A program made the translations under genes and the position numbers. Below are positions 7,961 through 15,939 of a DNA stretch of 36,590 nucleotides, piece after piece. Under the pieces are notes generated by a model, which did no database searches, was not told where the DNA came from, and saw nothing but the letters and a program-made list of their open reading frames with translations. The stretch is from Gemmatimonadota bacterium (GTDB lineage: Bacteria > Gemmatimonadota > Gemmatimonadetes > Longimicrobiales > Gaopeijiaceae): NCBI GenBank assembly GCA_024638305.1, contig JAHEKN010000017.1:701-37290 (forward strand). The letters run 5' to 3'. Each line of letters starts with the position of its first letter. The first letter of the stretch is position 1.

Positions 7961-8398
7961 GTGTCCTCTCCCGACGCTCCGACCGTCCGGCGTGCGCAGG
8001 ACCGATTGCTCCTGCTGGCTGCGATCTTCGGTGTTCTAGGAGTCGGGGGTGGCGCCTTCGGGGCCCACGCCCTCGAGGGTCGCCTCACCGCCGGTGCCCT
8101 CGCGACGTTCGAGACGGCAATCCGGTATCAGCTCGTCCACGCTCTGGCGCTCCTCGCGCTGGCCGGAGTCGCCCAGTTGCGGCCGCGGGTGGCCGTGCGG
8201 GCGGGCATGGTGTTCGCCGCGGGCGTCGTTCTGTTCTCCGGCAGCCTCTACCTGTTCGTGTTCACGGGCGTCGGCCTGTTCGCCGCGGTCACCCCGATCG
8301 GAGGCGTCTGCTTCCTACTCGGATGGGGAGTCCTGGGCTGGTCGACGGTCCGGGCGGGTCGGAGCGGGCCGGCGGCGGGGCCCGGGGACTCGAGCTAG
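7961..8398 (+). CDS. DUF423 (YgdD-like) membrane protein
   Basis: The 145-residue protein has four hydrophobic helices and the DUF423 hallmarks: GVGGGAFGAHALEGRL near the N terminus, IRYQLVHALALL in helix 2, FSGSLYLFVFTG in helix 3 and TPIGGVCFLLGW in helix 4. These small inner-membrane proteins are widespread, but their function is unknown. GTG 7961 is chosen because GGAGG (7951-7955) is correctly spaced before it. The GTG at 7931 lacks a ribosome site. The stop is the TAG inside a CTAG (8395-8398) shared with the convergent mutY gene. Confidence 0.88.
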   Translation: MSSPDAPTVRRAQDRLLLLAAIFGVLGVGGGAFGAHALEGRLTAGALATFETAIRYQLVHALALLALAGVAQLRPRVAVRAGMVFAAGVVLFSGSLYLFVFTGVGLFAAVTPIGGVCFLLGWGVLGWSTVRAGRSGPAAGPGDSS

Positions 8399-9414
8399 AC
8401 CGAGCGATCCGCCGCCCGCACCGCCAGCACGCGCTCGGCAATCTTCCGCTGGCCGACCGGCACCGCATGGGCCGCGAGCTCTCGCAGTGGGAGGACGCGG
8501 AACGAGCGTGAGCTTGGACTTCCCGGCCACCCGGCCGCCGTCAGAAGAGCCCGCTCGGGAGGCCCCTCGACCGGCACCGGGTAGTACGTGGCCTCGAGAT
8601 GGGAGAACCGGTGGATCACGGGCTCCAGGGCAGGGCGCTCGGGCCGACCCTCCCTGGACGGGAACTCCCAGAGCCCCGCCAGGAGGCCACTTTCAGGTCT
8701 CCGGACCATTAGCGTCCGCTCGCGGTCGTCCACGGTGACGAACGCGGTGATGTCCACCTCCGGCACCCGGGACCGCGGCGGGCGGGGCGGCCGCCGCTCG
8801 ACCGTGCCCCGCTCCAGCGCGAGGCAGTCGGCGGCCAACGGACACTCCCCACACTCCGGAGCCCGCGGACGGCAGATGGTCGCGCCCAGCTCCATCAACG
8901 CCTGATTGGAGTCGCCCGCTCGATCAGGGTCCAGGACCGCGAGCGCCACCTCCCGGAGCCCTCGCGGTGTGGGGCGCTCCATGTCGAACAGGCGACTGAG
9001 CACTCGTCGCACGTTGCCGTCGACGGCGGGCTCGAGCCGGCCGAAGGCGATGCTGGCGACCGCGCCCGCGGTGTACTCGCCCACGCCGGGAAGCGTCCGC
9101 AGCTCCGTCGCGGTGTCCGGCAGGCGACCGCCGTGGCGCTCGCTGACGATCTGGGCGGCTCGGTGGAGATTGCGGGCTCTCGCATAGTACCCGAGGCCGG
9201 CCCAGGCTTCGAGAACGTGCTCCCGGTCGGAGGATGCCAGTCGTTCGACCGTGGGGAAGCGAGCCATCCAGCGCTCGTAGTACGGGGCCGCGGTGGCCAC
9301 CTGAGTCTGCTGAAGCATGACCTCGGCGACCCAGATGGCGTATGGGTCGGCCGTCCGCCTCCAGGGCAGGTCCCGCGCGTGCCGGTCGTAGTGCGCGAGA
9401 AGCCTCCGGCCCAT
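8395..9414 (-). CDS. mutY: A/G-specific adenine DNA glycosylase MutY
   Basis: MutY removes adenine mispaired with 8-oxoguanine in base-excision repair. With the start at ATG 9414 it is 339 residues. DLPWRR (15-20) and VAEVMLQQTQV with catalytic Glu31 come first, then the helix-hairpin-helix LPGVGEYTAGAV (108-119) and the catalytic Asp132 in AVDGNVRR. The 4Fe-4S ligands are C181, C188, C191 and C197 (C-x6-C-x2-C-x5-C). A Nudix-like 8-oxoG recognition domain follows from about 220 (LLAGLWEFP). The frame stays open to 9495, but that extension would run through a perfect 15-bp hairpin and lacks homology, so the shorter start is preferred. Confidence 0.96.
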   Translation of the reverse strand: MGRRLLAHYDRHARDLPWRRTADPYAIWVAEVMLQQTQVATAAPYYERWMARFPTVERLASSDREHVLEAWAGLGYYARARNLHRAAQIVSERHGGRLPDTATELRTLPGVGEYTAGAVASIAFGRLEPAVDGNVRRVLSRLFDMERPTPRGLREVALAVLDPDRAGDSNQALMELGATICRPRAPECGECPLAADCLALERGTVERRPPRPPRSRVPEVDITAFVTVDDRERTLMVRRPESGLLAGLWEFPSREGRPERPALEPVIHRFSHLEATYYPVPVEGPPERALLTAAGWPGSPSSRSFRVLPLRELAAHAVPVGQRKIAERVLAVRAADRSV

Positions 9415-9434
9415 CGTGGCCGGATCGTACGCAG

Positions 9435-9469
9435 AGCGGCCGGTCCCGTCATGTACGGGACCGGCCGCT
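9435..9469 (-). terminator. Perfect 15-bp hairpin upstream of mutY
   Basis: Bases 9435-9449 and 9455-9469 are exact reverse complements (AGCGGCCGGTCCCGT and its partner) around a 5-base loop. It lies 34 bases beyond the stop of the Ig-domain lipoprotein gene and just before mutY on the same strand. No T-run follows on either strand. Best read as a terminator of the lipoprotein transcript; a role in the mutY leader is possible. Confidence 0.6.
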
Positions 9470-9502
9470 GCCGTCACGCGGCCCGGTGGGGGCAAGCGCC
9501 GC

Positions 9503-10756
9503 TCAGTTGGCGTTCCGGATGTGGAGCTGATTCGAGCACGCTCCCGCGATCACGTAGCCGTCGGTCCCGATGGCCGTCGCGCAGAGCTTGTATCCGCCCG
9601 GCTTGTTGATGCTCGCGTTCGGGAAGCTCGCCACGCCGCCGCCCTCCTGGGTGAACGCCTGGTTGCCGCTGATAACCACCTTCGAGCCGTTGTTGAGCTC
9701 CGCGCTCAGCTCGACCAGCACGTTCTCGATGGGCGTTCCATTGGTGGTCAGAGCCTGGACCCGAACCGGGCCGCCGATGGGCTGGCCGGCCGTATTCACC
9801 GGGGCCGGCTGCGTCACGAAGGCCAGTTGTCCGGTCGCGACCGCGTCGACCGCCGCGAAAGTGCTGAAGTCGCCGGGCCGTCCGCCGGTACCCCCACCAC
9901 CCTGCGCAGTCGCATACAGAGGCTGCACTCCGATCAGCCGAGCCGCCATCCGACGGACCCGCTCACCGAGCGATCTGGGCGCCGGAGTGGCCACGCTGAG
10001 CGTGGCGCAGGTCGCGAGTCCCGCGGGCTGGAGGAGCGTCGAGTTCCGCTGCACGGTCGGGATGCCTGCCGGAGCTCCTGGCGCGTCGCACACACCCACG
10101 ACCGGCTGTTGCACGAAGCCCGGCCTGTCGGGGAGTGTCTCCCACTGGTACTGGATCGGCGGCAGCGCCGTTTCCCCCACGGGGACCTGGGCGGATGCCG
10201 GAGCGCCAACCACCAAAGTGCGCACCCCGAACACGCCGTACCAATCCGCCGCGTCCGGTCCCACCTCGAGCAGCCAGGTGTCACCCAACGGCAGGCCGCG
10301 AGCCACGATGGGCTGGGCGTCGCCCACTCCCACCACGGCAAAAGCGCCACCGGCCGACAGAGCGGCCGCGAAGTCACAAGCCGCGCAGTCGAACGAGGCG
10401 AACGAGAGGGCTTCGGCGATCAGAAGACTTCCGACCGCGGGGGCGCCCTGGTTGGCTGCGGCGATGGCGCCCTCGATCACCCCGAACAGGTCCAGCACCA
10501 AGCCGTCGGCAGCGGACTGGTCCCCCAGCTCGCAGGCCGCGTCGATATCGTCGACCAGATCCGTAGCGACCGGCCGCTCGGGACGCGAGAAATAGTCGCG
10601 GGCCAGCTTCTTGAGGTCTCTGGTGTCGCAGATCCCCGGGGCGAACGCCGCCTCCAGGGAAACGAGCGACTCTTGCTCCGAGGGATTCGAGGAATCGTGA
10701 CAGGCGGAACCGATGAGGGCGACCAACGCGACGCCCAAGAACCTACGTGACGACAT
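9503..10756 (-). CDS. Lipoprotein with C-terminal Ig-like domain
   Basis: The 417-residue protein starts at ATG 10756 after GGAGCAGG, with a lipoprotein signal ending in LIGSAC (Cys19). The mature part has several cysteines, including CAAC near residue 122. A low-complexity linker (QGGGGTGGRPGD) near 280-295 leads to a C-terminal Ig-like beta domain (about 300-417). That domain has the signature LAFVTQP..NTAGQPIGG, VRVQALTTNGTP, then a late GVASFPNASINKPGGY, as in repeated bacterial surface modules. The N-terminal region is not recognised. Adhesion or structural surface function is an inference. It is probably transcribed alone or after the TPR gene. Confidence 0.78.
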   Translation of the reverse strand: MSSRRFLGVALVALIGSACHDSSNPSEQESLVSLEAAFAPGICDTRDLKKLARDYFSRPERPVATDLVDDIDAACELGDQSAADGLVLDLFGVIEGAIAAANQGAPAVGSLLIAEALSFASFDCAACDFAAALSAGGAFAVVGVGDAQPIVARGLPLGDTWLLEVGPDAADWYGVFGVRTLVVGAPASAQVPVGETALPPIQYQWETLPDRPGFVQQPVVGVCDAPGAPAGIPTVQRNSTLLQPAGLATCATLSVATPAPRSLGERVRRMAARLIGVQPLYATAQGGGGTGGRPGDFSTFAAVDAVATGQLAFVTQPAPVNTAGQPIGGPVRVQALTTNGTPIENVLVELSAELNNGSKVVISGNQAFTQEGGGVASFPNASINKPGGYKLCATAIGTDGYVIAGACSNQLHIRNAN

Positions 10757-10920
10757 CTTCCTGCTCCTTCAAATGGGGGGTCGAACAAGATGGGGGCTTG
10801 GCGCATGCACGACAACGACTTGCAGAAACATCCGAGCGATAGGGGCCCTACCGTTCGCGGTGTGGATGCCCTGTATACGGAATCCAGACCGCCGCCTGGC
10901 TCACGGAGTCGGCCCCTGTC

Positions 10921-10944
10921 GGCGGGTGGACGCGCGAACCCGCC
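10921..10944 (-). terminator. Hairpin after the TolB/TPR gene
   Basis: GGCGGGT (10921-10927) and ACCCGCC (10938-10944) form a perfect 7-bp stem with a 10-base loop, immediately past the TolB/TPR gene stop on the minus strand. A second CCGC/GGCG-type pair overlaps the stop itself. There is no T-run. The remaining 10757-10920 has no gene. Confidence 0.4.
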
Positions 10945-10947
10945 GCT

Positions 10948-12771
10948 TCAGCGGCTTTCGAGCAGCCGTATCAGGTCGGCATTGTCATCGAGGTCCGCCA
11001 ACCACCAACTGAAAGGGCGCTCGAACGAAAGCCCGGGGTTGGCCGCCAGGTAGATGCCCAGGAGCCTGACGGCTTCGTCCTCCTCACCGAGCCACGTACG
11101 CACGATCGACTCGATGAATGCGGCATCCCGAAGGGGATCGATGTCCGGGCCCACCCGCGCCGACGACGCCACGGCCCGAGCGCTGTCCGGGAGACCCGCC
11201 CGGAACAACGCCAGGGCGATCCACATCCGCCCGACGTGGTCGTCCAGCTCGCGGCGGCCGGCGGGGCGGAGCGCCAACACGCGTTGGTGCAGGCGCCACG
11301 CCTCGTCGATGTCGGGGTTACTCCCGGGGAGCGCCATCACGCGAATCTGGCACTCGAAGAAGCGCGAGTCCTCCGGAAATCGGCGAAGGCCCTCCTGGCA
11401 CCAGCGACGAGCCTCGACCTCGTCCCCGAGGGTGATAGAAGCCGAGAACAGCCTCCAGAGGGTCAGGTCGGCGTTTCGCAGATAGGGGTCGGCCTCATAG
11501 GAACGCTGCGCGACCAGCTTTGCTTCGACCGGATTGTTCCGATTGAGGAGCAGGTGGCTCAGCGAGGCTCCTGCGGAAGCCTGCAGGCGGTTCTCCCGGA
11601 TCGCCGCCCTGAGATCCCGCTCCGCCTCCGCCAGCGCACGTTCGGTCTCCTCGCGGTTGCCGGCCAGGTTGAGCAGGTACTGCCAGTAGCGGAGTGTCCC
11701 GCGGAGCTCCAGCGCGTTGGGGTGCGCACCATCGAGCGCGAGCGCCCGTGCCGCGTGCACGAGGCCGAGCTCGATCCAACGTTCGTACTCCGAGCGGTCG
11801 AATCCCGTGAGTCTCGACTGTCGGTACGCCAGCCAGCCCCTGCGGGTCGGCGGTACCACCCACTCCGGATCCTCCCGCTCGGCCCGCTCGAGCACCGAGT
11901 CCGCCTCCAGCATCAGGCGGGAAGCCGCCGCGGTCTGTGTTGTTGCGACATCCAGCGCCTCGTCTGCGAGCCGCTGGGCGCGCTGGACCAACTCCCAGGC
12001 CTCCACGCTGCCTGCCTGTGCGCGCCCGGCGAGGAGCTCGAACTGCGCCCCGATGCGCTCTCTGAGGAAATAGGCCACTTCCTCGGAGAGCTCGTCCTGG
12101 AGGTCGAACAGGTCGGCTCGGGGCGCCTCGAGACGTCGCGACTCGAGCTGCTGACCGGTCTGGCCGTTCACCATGGACACGTTGATCCTGACTCGATCGC
12201 CGGCCGCCTGCACCACACCTGAAACGATTGTGCCCACATGAAGCGCCCGGCCGATGCTGTCCGCCGCGACGGTCGTGCCCCGGAAGGGCGCCACACCGTT
12301 CCGGGAAATCACGGTCAGCGCGCCCACGGCGCCCAACTCGTCGATGAGCGCCTCGGTGAGGCCGTCGGCGAGTACCGTGGCGTCTTCTCCCCCGCCGCGG
12401 GCGTCGAAGTAGAGCACGGCCACCCGACGGGGATCGAAGTCGGGATCGAGCTCCGCGGTTGCCGTCGGTGCCGCTCCGGCCCGCCAGACGCCCACCCCGG
12501 CCAGGGTCGCCAACAAGCCGACCAGAGTGAGCAGCACCGCCTCGATCCGAGGCATCTCCTGGTGTCCCTTGGCTCCGTGGAACCAGGCGACGATGATGGC
12601 TCCTGGCAGGCAGGCCGCAACCACCGCCAGGGCGATCCGGTAGCTGAGCTCGGGGAGGACCCCCCGATCCGCCAACTGATCCACCACTTGGAGCACGATC
12701 CAGCCACCCGCAACGAAGGCGACCAGATAGGGCGCCATCCGCCGCTCTCGCAGCTCGTCGAACAGCCTCAT
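10948..12771 (-). CDS. Membrane-anchored TolB-like / TPR protein
   Basis: The 607-residue protein has three N-terminal membrane helices (about 13-30, 44-63, 77-96) of the anchor type found in bacterial adenylate-cyclase/TPR proteins. A TolB-N-like domain follows (about 116-230: RVAVLYFDARGG, VLADGLTEALIDELG, LTVISRNGV, VSGVVQAAGDRVRINVSMV), then a long TPR-like helical region (about 260-600). The cyclase, winged-helix or kinase output domain often attached in this group is absent, so it looks like a scaffold or sensor. The start at ATG 12771 is the only one before the anchor, with no clear ribosome site. It is divergent from the vWA gene across 262 bases. Confidence 0.82.
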   Translation of the reverse strand: MRLFDELRERRMAPYLVAFVAGGWIVLQVVDQLADRGVLPELSYRIALAVVAACLPGAIIVAWFHGAKGHQEMPRIEAVLLTLVGLLATLAGVGVWRAGAAPTATAELDPDFDPRRVAVLYFDARGGGEDATVLADGLTEALIDELGAVGALTVISRNGVAPFRGTTVAADSIGRALHVGTIVSGVVQAAGDRVRINVSMVNGQTGQQLESRRLEAPRADLFDLQDELSEEVAYFLRERIGAQFELLAGRAQAGSVEAWELVQRAQRLADEALDVATTQTAAASRLMLEADSVLERAEREDPEWVVPPTRRGWLAYRQSRLTGFDRSEYERWIELGLVHAARALALDGAHPNALELRGTLRYWQYLLNLAGNREETERALAEAERDLRAAIRENRLQASAGASLSHLLLNRNNPVEAKLVAQRSYEADPYLRNADLTLWRLFSASITLGDEVEARRWCQEGLRRFPEDSRFFECQIRVMALPGSNPDIDEAWRLHQRVLALRPAGRRELDDHVGRMWIALALFRAGLPDSARAVASSARVGPDIDPLRDAAFIESIVRTWLGEEDEAVRLLGIYLAANPGLSFERPFSWWLADLDDNADLIRLLESR

Positions 12772-13033
12772 GGGCGAACGCTGACGAGTGCGGGGCGGGA
12801 CGATTCAGCGCCGAAGAGGTGCTCGACCAATCCAGACCGCTCCGGTGGGGGTGCCAGGAGCCTCAAGGTGTTTGCAAGACGCGAAATCCTCAAGCGGAAG
12901 CGAACCTCGGAACGTCGGGGAAGGGGACTACGGCCCGCCTGAAACACGCCGTCGCCGCGGTCGGACGGCTCATACGTGTGCCGGAAGCTCCTTCACGGTG
13001 GCGCGAATCCGTGCGTCGGGTGTACGCTCCGGC

Positions 13034-14332
13034 ATGGCACGACGGTTCACGCGCTACTCCAAGTACCGCGGCGGCTGGCTCGATGCGCTCAACGTCGAGT
13101 CGCTCCTCGAGCACCTCTCCGATTTCCTCCTGAATGCGGGATTCGAGGGAGGTCCGCACTACCATCCCTACTGGGGTTGGTCGGGCGGTGACGACGCCAG
13201 CTCGCTCGATTCGCTCAAGGACGCGCTGCTCCGCGCCCTGATCGAAAGCGGCCAGTTGACGCCGGAGATGATCGAGGAGCTCCGGGGCGAGGGCGCGGGC
13301 GACGAGGTCGTGCGCCAACAGATCGCCAAGCTCCTGGACGATCTCATCCAGAAGCTGATCGACGAGGGCTTTCTGACTACCGAGGGCGGCGTGCCGGGCG
13401 TTCCCGGACCCACGTCCGAGATGAAAGGCGAAGGGCACATCGAGGACGCCAAGGCCGCGGCGCAGGGCGTCCAGTTCAACCTCACGCAAAAGGGAATGGA
13501 CTTCCTCGGGTACCGCGCGCTGAAGAGTCTGATGTCGGCGCTCGGAACGGCGGATTTCGGCGCGCACGAGACCGCGGACCTGTCCACCGGGGTCGAAGCC
13601 GACGCGGCCAGCCGCCCGTACGAATTCGGGGACGCGCTCAATTTGGACATCCCGGCCACACTCAAGAGCGCAATCGAGCGAGAGGGGATCGGCGTGCCGC
13701 TCTCGATCGACTACTCCGACCTCATGGTCCATCAGACCGAGCGACGATCGTCGTGCGCCACGGTGCTCCTGCTGGACGTCTCGCACTCCATGGTGCTCTA
13801 CGGAGAGGACCGGTTCACGCCGGCCAAGCGGGTTGCGCTCGCCCTCTCGCACCTCATCCGCACGCAGTTCCCCGGCGACTCGCTCCGGGTGATCACGTTC
13901 GGGGACCGCGCGCAGGAGATTCCGCTCTCGCAGCTCGCCAAGGCCAAGGTGGGCCCGTTTCACACCAACACCGCCGAGGCGCTGCTCCTGGCCCGTCGGG
14001 TCCTCAAGGCCCAGAAGAAGGACATGCGCCAGATCGTGATGATCACGGACGGCAAGCCGAGCGCGCTCACACTCCCGGACGGACGGGTCTATACGAACTC
14101 GGGGGGCTTGGACCCGGCTATCCTGCGCGAGACCTTCCGCGAGGTCGCGGCCTGCCGGAAAGCCGGCATCCTGATCAACACGTTCATGTTGGCGCGCGAC
14201 CCCTACCTCGTGCAGTTCGTGAACAAAGTTGCGCAGATCGCACGCGGGAAGGCCTACTTTACGACCACGATGACCCTGGGCCAGTACATCATGATGGACT
14301 TCTTGCGGGGCAAGGGCAGGAGGAGCGCCTGA
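13034..14332 (+). CDS. von Willebrand factor A domain protein (CoxE/COG4867-like)
   Basis: The 432-residue protein begins MARRFTRYSKYRGGW, like other proteins of this group. A charged helical N-terminal region (about 20-235) precedes a vWA domain (about 240-420). The metal-ion site is intact: DVSHS (D248, S250, S252), Thr313 in HTNTAEALL, and D339 in MITDGKPSA. Such proteins usually act with a MoxR-type AAA ATPase to insert metals or mature enzymes, but none lies in this window. The frame is open upstream to 12788, but that part lacks coding character. Its TGA overlaps the next gene if that gene starts at CTG 14329, indicating tight coupling to the RnfD-like membrane protein. Confidence 0.9.
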   Translation: MARRFTRYSKYRGGWLDALNVESLLEHLSDFLLNAGFEGGPHYHPYWGWSGGDDASSLDSLKDALLRALIESGQLTPEMIEELRGEGAGDEVVRQQIAKLLDDLIQKLIDEGFLTTEGGVPGVPGPTSEMKGEGHIEDAKAAAQGVQFNLTQKGMDFLGYRALKSLMSALGTADFGAHETADLSTGVEADAASRPYEFGDALNLDIPATLKSAIEREGIGVPLSIDYSDLMVHQTERRSSCATVLLLDVSHSMVLYGEDRFTPAKRVALALSHLIRTQFPGDSLRVITFGDRAQEIPLSQLAKAKVGPFHTNTAEALLLARRVLKAQKKDMRQIVMITDGKPSALTLPDGRVYTNSGGLDPAILRETFREVAACRKAGILINTFMLARDPYLVQFVNKVAQIARGKAYFTTTMTLGQYIMMDFLRGKGRRSA

Positions 14333-14376
14333 CCAGCCCGAACGACGACACGCGGGCTTTCTCCCCCGCGCGAGCC

Positions 14377-15906
14377 ATGCTCTTCCCGGTAGCGTTCGCG
14401 ACCACGCTCGCGGCGTTCGCGTTCATGCCCGGGATCCGTCAGGACTCGAGTCTCGCTACGACGTTCCTGGTTGCGGCGGGCGGCCTGCTAGTCTGGGCCA
14501 GCGCGCTCTACGCCGCCGCCAAGCGCTCAGGCCGTCCGCTCGACCTCCAGGTGGCGGTCCGCAGGCACCACTGGGTACAGGCCTGCGCCCAGGGCGTGAT
14601 CTACGTCTGGTGGGGTCTCTACTGGAGCCCGGTGCTGGCGTTCGTGCCGCTGATCCTCGGGCAGGTGGTCTTCGCGTACGGTGTCGACAGTCTGCTCAGT
14701 TGGTCACGGGGCCGCACGTATCTCTTCGGCTTCGGTCCGTTCCCCATCATCTTCAGCATCAACCTTTTCCTCTGGTTCAAGCCGGATTGGTTCCACTGGC
14801 AGTTCGTCCTGGTTCTTCTGGGATACCTGGCCAAGGACCTGATCCGCTGGACCAAGAATGGCCGCTCGGCGCACATCTTCAATCCGTCGTCGTTCCCGTT
14901 GGCCGTTGCCTCGCTCGTGCTGATCACCGTCGGGGCCACCGACATCACGCTCGGTCTCGAGATCGCGCAGTCCCAGTTCAACCCGCCGCACATGTTCACG
15001 GTGATCTTCCTCGCGGCGATCCCGGGGATGCTGCTGTTCGGCGTGACGACCATGACCATGACGGCGGTGGTCACGGCGTACCTGTTCGGACTGGCGTATC
15101 ACCAGATCACCGGCGTCTACTACTTCTACGACGCCTACATTCCGATTGCCGTCTTCCTCGGAATGCACCTGCTGTTCACGGATCCTTCCACGTCACCGCG
15201 CACCGAATCCGGCCGCGTGATCTTCGGGGCGCTCTACGGGCTCGGCACAATCGGCCTAGTGGTGGTTCTGGATGCCGTGGGCGCTCCCACGTTCTACGAC
15301 AAGCTGCTGCCCGTCCCCATTCTCAACCTGACGGTGCGCGCCCTGGACCGGCTCGGACCCGCCCTCTCCGCCAGGCTGCCGCCTCCTCCCGAGCTCGTGG
15401 CGAGCCTCTCCGCACAGGGTCGCCGCTACGCCAGGGTCGGCCTCTGGGTGGTGGTGTTCTTCACGATCCGCGGCGTCGGCGGCGTCGGGGACGACCACCC
15501 CGGCCAGTATCGGCCCTTCTGGGACGAAGCGTGCCGTGTGGGCAGCGATCGGGCCTGCGACTACGTGGAGCTCATGGAGTCCGTCTACTGCGAGCGCGGC
15601 TCGGGCTGGGCCTGCAACGAGCTGGGCATACGCTTGGCCACCCGGAATCCGGATCCTGCCGCGGCCCGCGCGTCGCTGGGGCGTGGGTGCGAGTTGGGCT
15701 TCGGGCTGGCCTGTGGCAACGTGGAGCAACTGTCCGCGGGCGGACCGTTCCGCACCGGGCCACCACCGGTGGAGGAACTGCCGATCGTGATCCGGGGCAG
15801 CAAGGGACCGGTGACGGAGCGGGACCCGGCGGCGCTCGAAGCGCTGGCCTGCGGGCGGGGATGGTCCACGTTCTGCGCGCCTGCCCGGACGGGATCCACC
15901 GGCTGA
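14377..15906 (+). CDS. NqrB/RnfD-like membrane protein with C-terminal CX7C repeats
   Basis: About ten hydrophobic helices match the NqrB/RnfD family: FNPSSFPLAVASL after the third or fourth helix, and the late LLFTDPSTSP...GRVIFGALYG. NqrB and RnfD are flavin-carrying subunits of ion-pumping complexes, but the SGAT covalent-flavin motif is not seen and no other nqr/rnf gene is nearby. From about residue 380 there is a cytosolic or periplasmic tail with four CX7C pairs (C386/394, C405/413, C438/446, C492/500), like Hcp/Sel1-type disulfide-clasped repeats. ATG 14377 has no ribosome site. A CTG at 14329 has AGGAGGAG in front and overlaps the vWA stop, and may be the true start (525 residues). 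Confidence 0.82.
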   Translation: MLFPVAFATTLAAFAFMPGIRQDSSLATTFLVAAGGLLVWASALYAAAKRSGRPLDLQVAVRRHHWVQACAQGVIYVWWGLYWSPVLAFVPLILGQVVFAYGVDSLLSWSRGRTYLFGFGPFPIIFSINLFLWFKPDWFHWQFVLVLLGYLAKDLIRWTKNGRSAHIFNPSSFPLAVASLVLITVGATDITLGLEIAQSQFNPPHMFTVIFLAAIPGMLLFGVTTMTMTAVVTAYLFGLAYHQITGVYYFYDAYIPIAVFLGMHLLFTDPSTSPRTESGRVIFGALYGLGTIGLVVVLDAVGAPTFYDKLLPVPILNLTVRALDRLGPALSARLPPPPELVASLSAQGRRYARVGLWVVVFFTIRGVGGVGDDHPGQYRPFWDEACRVGSDRACDYVELMESVYCERGSGWACNELGIRLATRNPDPAAARASLGRGCELGFGLACGNVEQLSAGGPFRTGPPPVEELPIVIRGSKGPVTERDPAALEALACGRGWSTFCAPARTGSTG

Positions 15907-15939
15907 ACGTGCGCTGCTGAGACCACGGAGACGATCGCC

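Noticed and set aside
9415-9495. 27-codon N-terminal extension of MutY
   Set aside because: It would pass through the 15-bp hairpin and has no similarity to MutY N termini; the conserved protein starts at ATG 9414.
12788-13033. In-frame 82-codon extension upstream of the vWA protein
   Set aside because: It has no similarity to vWA proteins and an irregular residue mix, and the family N terminus starts at ATG 13034.
13753-14328. Upstream extension of the RnfD-like frame inside the vWA gene
   Set aside because: It runs in a different frame through the vWA coding region, is Pro/Arg/Gly-rich and has no domain. The real product begins at CTG 14329 or ATG 14377.
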